Shown here in pieces: positions 58,214-64,000 of a stretch of 64,000 nucleotides of DNA; the stretch's first letter is position 1, and each line of letters begins with the position of its first letter. Origin of the DNA: Rariloculus sp963665575. GTDB taxonomy: Bacteria; Pseudomonadota; Gammaproteobacteria; Steroidobacterales; Rariloculaceae. Location: contig CAXXDW010000003.1 of the NCBI GenBank assembly GCA_963665575.2, forward strand, positions 992,001 through 1,056,000, given 5' to 3'. A model generated the notes under the pieces. The model made no database searches and was not told where the DNA came from. It saw only the letters and a list, made by a program, of their open reading frames with translations. The position numbers and the translations under genes were made by a program.

Positions 58214-58894
58214 CGCCAGAACGGACATCTCCACTCGGCCGGTCGGCTCGCGAAAGAGAGCACGGTGGCAGTGTCGCACGGCGCCTGAAACTCGTTTCCC
58301 AAGCGCCAACCCGCCTATGGGACGCCGTCGCACTGTGACCTGGTTACGTCCGTCTCAGCGACACTCGCCGCAGACTGCTCTGTGTCTGGAGCCTCGGAAA
58401 AGTCGGGGTGGTTCAGCTCCTCGCTGGAGCTCGGCTTCTGACGGTGGTGGCTTGGGGACGGAAGCGCGGATCACGAATCAAATGGTGAATGCGATTACCA
58501 GCCCACCGCAACGCGTTTGGAATTCACCTTTTTCGATGAACTCGGAGGCCGAGGAGATTGCCGTCCCACACTTCAGTTCTGTGTTGATCGACAACATGGG
58601 CCACACATGCGCCCGCCACCGACACAGACGAGAACACACTTAAGGCTTCCTTCCCTAAAGCAACGATTGCACCGGCAGTCGGTGACCTGCTACGCGAGTT
58701 TTGGTCCGACGTTCGGGTCGTCCCTCGAAATCCGGCTCCCTTCCTCTTTGCTCAGCGCCGGAAAAAGTGTTTCTGGCTATGGGCCGGTTGTTAAGGACCT
58801 TTCACGACACGCAGCCCGGAAATGTTTACCGCACCCGTGAACTATCCCCCAATGGATTCTGTTACCGCGAAAGCGGGGCCATTCCAGTGCCGGC
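58214..58894. other. No gene seen
   Basis: 680 bases without a supported gene or structure on either strand. Confidence 0.45.
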
Positions 58895-59125
58895 TTAGTT
58901 CGAGCCTACCTTCCACCCCAGATTTTCGTAGTGTCGGATCACAAGCAGCTTATTCATGATCGGAAATATTATGAATAACCCATTTAGCGTGAAGAAGCTG
59001 ATGAACGCCATGCCCCACATACCCTTCGCGATGTAATAGATGCATCCGAACAAGAAACACCATAACCAATGCAACGGCCCCAGGATTCGCCTCGTGACTC
59101 CGCTGCTCGCGTGTTCGGCCATCAT
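58895..59125 (-). CDS. Small inner-membrane protein
   Basis: A protein of 76 residues from the ATG at 59125 (59122 also possible). Two hydrophobic spans are visible: LHWLWCFLFGCIYYIAKGMW and MAFISFFTLNGLFIIFPIMN, then KLLVIRHYENLGWKVGSN. The amino-acid use is clearly that of a real membrane protein. I recognise no named family with certainty. Confidence 0.75.
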   Translation of the reverse strand: MMAEHASSGVTRRILGPLHWLWCFLFGCIYYIAKGMWGMAFISFFTLNGLFIIFPIMNKLLVIRHYENLGWKVGSN

Positions 59126-59233
59126 CTTTCGTTTCTCTCCCGATACCTGCCACGTCCGGTGGTAGTACTGTGCCCTACCGCGATCAATAAGAGACTAGCA
59201 GAGTTCCTGGTTTGTTGGCAGCGTCCCGACTCA

Positions 59234-59325
59234 CGTTTGCACGGCGCAGCCGCCGGACGCGCTGCACAGCGGCGCGCCGTGCAAACGGCTGCGGGTCGGA
59301 TTCGTCCGTGAAGCCTCCGATCCCG
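59234..59325 (+). repeat. Dispersed repeat, copy 2, with 54-bp palindrome
   Basis: Arms CGTTTGCACGGCGC (59234-59247) and GCGCCGTGCAAACG (59274-59287) form a hairpin. The tail GCTGCGGGTCGGATTCGTCC then GTGAAGCCTCC follows. The form resembles end hairpins of IS200/IS605-type elements or large REP units. Confidence 0.65.
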
Positions 59326-59427
59326 GTCCGCTTGATCGACTTCCCCGATGCCCCACCGATCAATCTTGAGCAGCTCCCCGCTTATTGCCCACACTGCAAG
59401 GGTCACGTTTTCGACAATTCGAAGTAG
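59308..59427 (+). CDS. Possible 39-residue CxxC protein
   Basis: The GTG start lies inside the dispersed repeat (MKPPIPVRLIDFPDAPPINL EQLPAYCPHC...). A CPHC pair could bind metal. The short length and the lack of a ribosome site make this a weak call. Confidence 0.3.
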   Translation: MKPPIPVRLIDFPDAPPINLEQLPAYCPHCKGHVFDNSK

Positions 59428-59532
59428 CATCCGGCGATCCCGCCACTTCCCGGTTCATCCCAGGTTGTCACGTCGGTCTCAGCGCGATGTTTTCTGGGCA
59501 GTGAATATTGCTATTTTCTTGAAAAAGGGCTG

Positions 59533-59890
59533 ATGGAGAAGATCTCCGAGACCTGCGCAGCGTGCACGGCCGAGTACGCGATTACCCACGAGGCGGCGGG
59601 GCAGCGGTACGCACCGTTTCTGACGGGGGTTTCCCAGGTGCGGTGCCGGTTGTTGGCTGGCCCGAAAGCGGATGAGGCCCTTGTGTGGCGCACTCGATGC
59701 CCGGTCGGTCGACCATGGCGCGAATCTTGCGGTCATCGAGGTCAGGTCGCCGGGTGAGTTGCTGTTCCGCGAGCTGGTGAACGGGGTCTGGTTGGCAAGT
59801 ACCGTGCAGGTGTACCTCGACCTGATGCGCAGCGAGGGCCGGGCCAGGGAACTGGCGAAACACCTGCGCGACGAAAGGATCGGGTTCTGA
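59533..59890 (+). pseudogene. AbiEi-like antitoxin remnant, frameshifted
   Basis: The first frame reads YAPFLTGVSQVRCRLLAGPK; after a shift near 59690 the next reads ANLAVIEVRSPGELLFRELV and VQVYLDLMRSEGRARELAKH LRDER. The C-terminal pattern is that of winged-helix TA regulators located before nucleotidyltransferase toxins. The N-terminus is also short. Confidence 0.6.
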
Positions 59891-60475
59891 TGGCGAAACC
59901 TGCGACCATCGACGGGTACGACGACAAGTACACGGCGGACTGCGAGCGCGTGCTGGTGACCCTGCTCAGCGGACTGGGCCCCTGGAAGGAGTCGGTGTTT
60001 CTGGTGGGTGGACTGACTCCCGGATACCTGGTGAGGGCTCGGCCGCCGAAGGTGCCGGCGCATGCCGGCACACAGGACGTGGACATTGTCATCGACCCGC
60101 AGATCCTGGTCGACACGGCGGGCTAACACACGCTCGAGGAGAACCTGCGAGCGATGGGGTTCGAGCGGTCGATGAACGACATGGGCCAGAAACTTTCGTG
60201 GCGATGGCAGGCCCGCACGGACAACGACGCCCTGATGGTGGTCGAATTGCTCGTGGACGCACCGGCAATTGCCGGTGGCAAGGTAGAGCCGCTGCCCACG
60301 GAAGGCAACATCTCCGCACTCAATGTCCCGAACTCGTCCATCGTCGCCGATCTGTACAGCGTCGCAGAGACTCGGGCGGAACTCCTTGGCGAGGCGGGAA
60401 TCGCCATCGAAGCAGTGAAACACGCGAATCTGGTGAGCTTCACCTGCCTGGCGGTCGCCGTTCGCGCAGCGCGAC
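59890..60475 (+). pseudogene. Nucleotidyltransferase toxin remnant with in-frame stop
   Basis: The ATG overlaps the preceding stop (TGATG). LVGGLTPGYLVRARPP then QDVDIVIDPQIL give the GG and DxD motifs of an AbiEii-like nucleotidyltransferase. A TAA at 60124 interrupts TAG-HTLEENLRAMGF, after which the same frame continues (KLSWRWQARTDNDALMVVEL). The 3' end is lost against hicB. Confidence 0.7.
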
Positions 60476-60491
60476 GCGGTGGCCGTTTCGG

Positions 60492-60893
60492 TCACGTGGC
60501 CTCGATCTCGTGCCGCGCGGCGGTCGCCAGGAACGCAGAGCGGGTCATGCGGCGCTGCTTGGCCTCGTCGTCGATGGCCTCGAGCAGGCCGCGATCGAGA
60601 GAGATGTTGACGCGCCGCGAGGATCCCCGGTCCAGCAGGAGCGGGATCAGCACGAAGTCGGCACCCCGTCGCCAGTCGGCGAGGTTCGGGTCGGCCTTGA
60701 TGTCATCGATGGATCGCGGCGGCGGAATCGGCTCGCCGTCGTCGACCAAGCCCTCGACATGGAAAGCCAAGGCGTCGCTGCCGCGTCGGACGGCGTCGTC
60801 GACCGTGTCGCCGACCGATACGCAACCAGGAAAGTCGGGGAAGCTGACGCCGTAGCCGGCGTCGTCCCGGTGGATAAAGGACACATAGCGCAT
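60492..60893 (-). CDS. hicB: HicB-family antitoxin
   Basis: A protein of 133 residues. The N-terminal partial RNase H-like fold reads YVSFIHRDDAGYGVSFPDFPG then CVSVGDTVDDAVRRGSDAL. The C-terminus carries a ribbon-helix-helix type DNA-binding part (RRVNISLDRGLLEAIDDEAK). It neutralises HicA and represses the operon. It lies 12 bp after hicA. Confidence 0.93.
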   Translation of the reverse strand: MRYVSFIHRDDAGYGVSFPDFPGCVSVGDTVDDAVRRGSDALAFHVEGLVDDGEPIPPPRSIDDIKADPNLADWRRGADFVLIPLLLDRGSSRRVNISLDRGLLEAIDDEAKQRRMTRSAFLATAARHEIEAT

Positions 60894-60905
60894 GTCTAGT
60901 CCTCC

Positions 60906-61100
60906 TTACGCGTTCCAGCCCGCCTGCCGGTAGATCGACGCCACCGTACCGCGCGGGATGTCCTTGTTCGGGTACGGCACGATGACACGCCCGGACTTCG
61001 TCGGATGCGTGAATTGCCGGTGACTGCCTTTGGCGCCTGCGAGCACCCAGCCGTCCTGCTGGAGCATGCGGATGAGCTTGCCGCTGTTGCGTTCCACCAC
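60906..61100 (-). CDS. hicA: HicA-family mRNA interferase toxin
   Basis: A protein of 64 residues from the GTG at 61100, chosen because it lies after the operator palindrome and gives the usual HicA length; an ATG at 61124 would fall in the palindrome. The dsRBD-like fold has KLIRMLQQDGWVLAGAKGSH with the catalytic His, then THPTKSGRVIVPYPNKDIPR GT. It cuts mRNA when HicB is lost. Confidence 0.92.
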   Translation of the reverse strand: MVERNSGKLIRMLQQDGWVLAGAKGSHRQFTHPTKSGRVIVPYPNKDIPRGTVASIYRQAGWNA

Positions 61101-61110
61101 CCATGACCTG

Positions 61111-61130
61111 TTGTGTATAAACATACACAA
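61111..61130. promoter_or_regulatory. Candidate HicB operator
   Basis: TTGTGTATAAACATACACAA has perfect 8-bp arms around AAAC and lies 10 bases upstream of the chosen hicA start, overlapping the likely promoter. Autoregulation by HicB at such palindromes is known. Confidence 0.7.
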
Positions 61131-61315
61131 TATTTGTCTCCAGGCAACCCGTCCTGGGGGCGGCTCTCCACCAGTCACGACGGACGCAAAGTGCCTACGG
61201 ATGCGCGGAGAGCGAGCCCGCCGCAGCGTGCGAGGCCCCCTGTCGTCAACTGCTCCAGGCGCCAGCGGATGGTGGCGGACGACATACGACAGCCCAATGT
61301 GCGTGCAGCCAAGCC

Positions 61316-61340
61316 CGGCATTGGAGGCTTCACGGACGAG
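61316..61340 (-). repeat. Dispersed repeat, partial copy 3
   Basis: On the minus strand CTCGTCCGTGAAGCCTCCAA matches the tail of the copies at 59234-59325 and 63733-63838. The hairpin part is missing. Confidence 0.45.
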
Positions 61341-61397
61341 ATCGGAACCGCACCGTCAGACCGGCCTTGTCGGCGATGATGAGCCTGAGTTATGCTG

Positions 61398-61407
61398 ACC
61401 ATATGGT
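61398..61407. promoter_or_regulatory. Possible operator of the Xre-RES operon
   Basis: ACCATATGGT, a 10-bp palindrome, lies 17 bases upstream of the antitoxin start. Confidence 0.3.
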
Positions 61408-61424
61408 TATTGTGAGGTGGCCAC

Positions 61425-61964
61425 ATGGCTGACCAAGTCCCCATGTCGCACCCGGGTCCGATGGCCCCGCAGACCGGACAGGGCCGCGTCGATGTCGATG
61501 TCAGCGAGGTGTCGTTTGAACGCGATGCGGTGTCGCTGGATCGGGCAGTGGTGTCCATGCTGATTCCCGGAAAGCCGTCACCGGACGCTGTGATGCCCGG
61601 AGGCATTCTGGCCATGGTGCGCGGCGGATTGCCGTTCGCCTCGCTGAAGAATCTCGTTCAGGCCGTGGGCGCGCCCCAGGGCGAGGTCGCGAGCGTTCTC
61701 GGCATGCCCAATACAACCCTTCGACGACGGCGCAGTAGCGGGCGTCTCACGCTGGCGGAGTCCGACCACGTGGTGCGCGTCGCGCGCCTGACGGCGCTCG
61801 CGCGCGAGCTGATGGCCGGCGACGCCGATGCGGCGAGCCGCTGGTTGACGACGCCCCACAGGCTGCTCGGCGATGAAGCGCCATTGCACCGCGCGTCCAC
61901 CGAAGCGGGGGGTCGCGAAGTGGAGCAGCTCATCGGCCAGCTTCGCCACGGCGTCTTCAGCTAG
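61425..61964 (+). CDS. Xre/MbcA/ParS-type antitoxin
   Basis: A protein of 179 residues with the Xre-like HTH and DUF2384 domain: PFASLKNLVQAVGAPQGEVA, SVLGMPNTTLRRRRSSGRLT then DHVVRVARLTALARELMAGD and ASRWLTTPHRLLGDEAPL. This is the usual antitoxin of RES toxins. Its stop shares a base with the toxin start (TAGTG), so they are coupled. Confidence 0.92.
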   Translation: MADQVPMSHPGPMAPQTGQGRVDVDVSEVSFERDAVSLDRAVVSMLIPGKPSPDAVMPGGILAMVRGGLPFASLKNLVQAVGAPQGEVASVLGMPNTTLRRRRSSGRLTLAESDHVVRVARLTALARELMAGDADAASRWLTTPHRLLGDEAPLHRASTEAGGREVEQLIGQLRHGVFS

Positions 61965-62431
61965 TGCTGGTCGGCTGGCGCCTGGCCGCGCCGGCATTCG
62001 CCCGCAGCGTGCAAGACATGCTGTCCGGCGAGGGCGCGCGCCGGTACGGCGGCCGCTGGAACAGCCCCGGCCGGCCGGCCGTGTATCTGGGCGACAGCCT
62101 CGCACTGGCCGCCATGGAACTGCTGGTGCACCTGGGCACCGCCGACGTGCTCGGCACGTACCGGAAAATGCCGGTTTACCTCCCCGAGGAACTCGTCATG
62201 CACATTGAGGCCGCCGAGCTGCCGGCGGGCTGGGAAACGGCGTCGCGCGTGACGACACGCGCCATCGGCGATCGCTGGCTTGCCGAAGCGCCGTCGGCCG
62301 TGCTGCAGGTGCCGAGCGCCGTGGTGCTCGGGGAAAGCAATTTCATCCTCAACCCTGCGCATCCCGACATGAGGCTCGTCCAGGCCGGGCCGGTCTCGGA
62401 TTTCCGGTTCGACGAGCGACTCGGGCGTTAG
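61964..62431 (+). CDS. RES-domain NAD+-degrading toxin
   Basis: A protein of 155 residues with a GTG start. RES motifs: GEGARRYGGRWNSPGRPAVY (Arg), DSLALAAMELLVHLG (Glu), and VVLGESNFILNPAHPD (Ser). RES toxins split or phosphorolyse NAD+ and arrest growth. All three motifs are intact. A TnpB element lies immediately downstream on the other strand. Confidence 0.93.
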   Translation: MLVGWRLAAPAFARSVQDMLSGEGARRYGGRWNSPGRPAVYLGDSLALAAMELLVHLGTADVLGTYRKMPVYLPEELVMHIEAAELPAGWETASRVTTRAIGDRWLAEAPSAVLQVPSAVVLGESNFILNPAHPDMRLVQAGPVSDFRFDERLGR

Positions 62432-62454
62432 CCGCCAGACGCGCCGGTCTGTTG

Positions 62455-62570
62455 CGGTTGGAGTCGGTCCCTCGCGCGGCCGCGGCGGTTCCATACCGCC
62501 TTGGCCGCGCGGAGTCCGTTCGCGTTTCAACAGGTACCGGACCGGACCCGGATCGAGCCGGGCGCGGTGC
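62455..62570 (-). ncRNA. Possible omega-RNA/right-end region of the TnpB element
   Basis: This 3' tail of tnpB (on the minus strand, GTGGAGGGTAAGACCCCCG onward to GGGACCGACTCCAACCGC) recurs at 48594-48770, 56880-57040 and 24165-24290. In IS200/IS605 elements the guide omega-RNA is made from the tnpB 3' end. No RNA is shown to be made here. Confidence 0.4.
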
Positions 62571-63695
62571 GGGGGTCTTACCCTCCACGCGCAGCCACCG
62601 GGCTCCCCCCGGCAGGTGTTCGCCGAGCAGGCGCCGGCCTTCCTGCTCGAGGTTCCGCGCCGCATTGACGTCGCGGTCGTGTTCTGCCCCGCAGGCCTCG
62701 CAGCGCCAGTGGCGGTCCGCCAGCGTCAGGTCCTTTCGGACCGCATGGCACCCGCTGCAGCGCTTCGTGCTCGGGAACCACGGATCCACCTCGACGTGGG
62801 TCCGGCCCGCCCACCGTGCCTTGTAGCCGACCTGCCTGCGCAGTTCGCCCCAGCCCGCGTCGGCGATCGCCCTCGCCAGACGGCGGTTGCGCAGCAGCCC
62901 CCGCACGTTCAGGGTCTCGGTGACGATGGCTTGGTTCTCGTCCACCGTCCGCCTCGACATCGGGTGCAGGCAGTTCGACCGGGCGTCCGCCACCCGGGCG
63001 TGCAGCCGGGCGATCCGCTGCCGCTGGGCCCGGTACCGTCCGGAGCCGCCACGCCTTCGGCTCAGCACCCGCTGCGCCCGGCGAAGCGGCCTCAGCCGCC
63101 GCGCCGGAGCGGTGCTCGACGCCGGCCGCGTCTCCTCGACCATGAACGACACGAAGTAGCGCCCGGCCGCGTCGCGGCGCACCGTCGCCCTCTTCGGCTT
63201 CGGGCCGTTCGGGCAGCCCGGTTCATCCGTGCAGTCCCCGCAATACGGCCGCCGCGCCCCCCTGAGTTTCAGCCGACCGAGACCCGTCAGCACCCGCCGC
63301 CGGTCGTTGGCGTCGAACCTGCGGTCGACCTGCCGCGGGTCGAGCTGGAAGCGGACCGACCGGGCCGTGCGGCGCTTGCGGAACCGCGGGTGCTTCGCGC
63401 GGCCGGCGAAAAAGTTCGCGAACGCCCGGTCCTGGTCGCGCAGCTTCTGCGTCAGTACCGTCGACGGCGTCTCCCGCAGCCCGCCGTAGCGCGATGTCCG
63501 CTTGAGTTGCGTCAGCAGCCGGGAGACATCCGTTCCGGTCACGGTCTCGCCGCGCCGGCGGTACGCCTTGCCGCGGTACTCGAGCGCCCGGTTCCACGTC
63601 CAGCGGGCCGCGCCGAAACAGGCGTCGAGCCGTCGGCGCTGGTCGGTGCTGGGGTAGACACGGAGCTTGTGCGCCCGCTGGATGAAACTGGACAT
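62570..63695 (-). CDS. tnpB: TnpB (IS200/IS605 OrfB) lacking RuvC-I
   Basis: About 375 residues to the end of homology; the frame stays open to 62349 through the 3' tail. N-terminal part MSSFIQRAHKLRVYPSTDQR and RTARSVRFQLDPRQVD are normal. The zinc finger is complete (CSGCHAVRKDL then CEACGAEHD), as are the RuvC-II Glu (IVTETLNVRGLLRN) and RuvC-III Asp (HDRDVNAARN). The block with the RuvC-I Asp, normally GxDLG, is missing between TRPASSTA (about 190) and PARRLRPLRRAQR. The protein is therefore probably unable to cut DNA. A Cys-rich insert (YCGDCTDEPGCPNG, about 151-164) is unusual. No tnpA is near. Confidence 0.85.
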
Positions 63696-63732
63696 ACGTA
63701 CCGTCTACCCTGCCGGCCCCACGGGACCGACC

Positions 63733-63838
63733 GCGGGCCATCCGCGCAACGGCCCGGCGCGCCGCTGTGCTTCGCGTCCGGCGGCTGTGCCGTGCAAACG
63801 GCTGCGGGTCGGCTTCGTCCGTGAAGCCTCCAACGCCG
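63733..63838 (+). repeat. Dispersed repeat, copy 4, at the tnpB 5' side
   Basis: GCGCGCCGCTGTGC...GTCCGGCGGCTGTGCCGTGC forms a partial hairpin, followed by AAACGGCTGCGGGTCGGCTT and CGTCCGTGAAGCCTCC. It lies between the tnpB start and the thyA fragment and could be the left end of the element. Confidence 0.6.
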
Positions 63839-64000
63839 GCGAGCTTTCGGACATGGCCCTGTCCCCTTGCCACGCCCTGTTCCAGTTCTTCGTCGCGGAC
63901 GGGAGGCTCTCGTGCCAGTTCTACCAGCGAAGCTGCGACGTGTTCCTGGGCGTCCCGTTCAATATTGCCTCGTACGCACTGCTCACACACATGATGGCTC
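63832..64000 (+). CDS. thyA: Thymidylate synthase, 5'-truncated and cut by the right edge
   Basis: The frame reads NAGELSDMALSPCHALFQFF, then VADGRLSCQFYQRSCDVFLG and VPFNIASYALLTHMMA, an unmistakable ThyA segment with the catalytic Cys in SPCHA. It corresponds to about residues 135-190 of the 264-residue E. coli enzyme. Immediately upstream, where ThyA should have its first half, the dispersed repeat stands instead (frame KRLRVGFVREAS). The gene is broken unless the 5' half is elsewhere. Confidence 0.88.

Overview
The window comes from a GC-rich Gram-negative bacterium. The evidence is two lipoproteins, secreted repeat proteins, a giant adhesin with an autotransporter-type outer-membrane barrel, an H-NS-family protein and a CPA1 antiporter. 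I see no rRNA or tRNA gene and cannot name the species; a proteobacterial, perhaps host-associated or symbiotic, lineage fits best (inference). The stretch looks like accessory DNA: many frameshifted or truncated genes, transposon remnants and defence or toxin-antitoxin (TA) loci.

Layout. 1-10.8 kb: WD40 lipoprotein (cut by the left edge), leucine-rich-repeat secreted protein, DUF2799 lipoprotein with a degraded second copy, and a secreted HNH nuclease. 10.8-23.1 kb: a complete type I-C CRISPR-Cas system. The 33-repeat array is split by an IS21-family element, followed by cas2-cas1-cas4-cas7-cas8c(cas11c)-cas5-cas3, all read on the minus strand towards the array. 23.1-25.5 kb: IS3 and TnpB remnants. 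25.6-26.8 kb: cation/proton antiporter. 26.8-30.2 kb: mostly degenerate DNA. 30.3-33 kb: a MalT-like LuxR regulator with a frameshift. 33-35.4 kb: a decayed adhesin paralogue. 35.5-37.4 kb: an orphan ParB with strong palindromes nearby, then an IS3 fragment. 38.0-46.8 kb: the adhesin, preceded by an extended -10 promoter and nine 7-bp repeats and broken at a G7 tract. 46.8-49 kb: decayed DUF6499/DUF2285 gene and TnpB remnants. 49-62.5 kb: VapBC-like TA pair, RRM protein, PD-(D/E)XK nuclease, AbiE pair, H-NS-like protein, a second decayed AbiE-like pair, HicAB and an Xre-RES pair. 62.4-64 kb: a TnpB gene lacking its first catalytic motif, then a 5'-truncated thyA running off the right edge.

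How it works together. The cas operon supplies adaptation (Cas1, Cas2, Cas4), crRNA processing and Cascade (Cas5, Cas7, Cas8c and the internally initiated Cas11c) and target degradation (Cas3). The array is transcribed leftwards from a leader beside cas2, so the IS21 insertion probably blocks or weakens expression of the 18 older spacers. The 49-62 kb cluster is a classic TA and abortive-infection island. The most notable signals are the two possible phase-variation sites in one adhesin gene, the reversible-looking IS21 insertion in a CRISPR spacer, two spacers against variants of one gene, and the duplicated cassette of a TnpB 3' end with a 62-residue protein.
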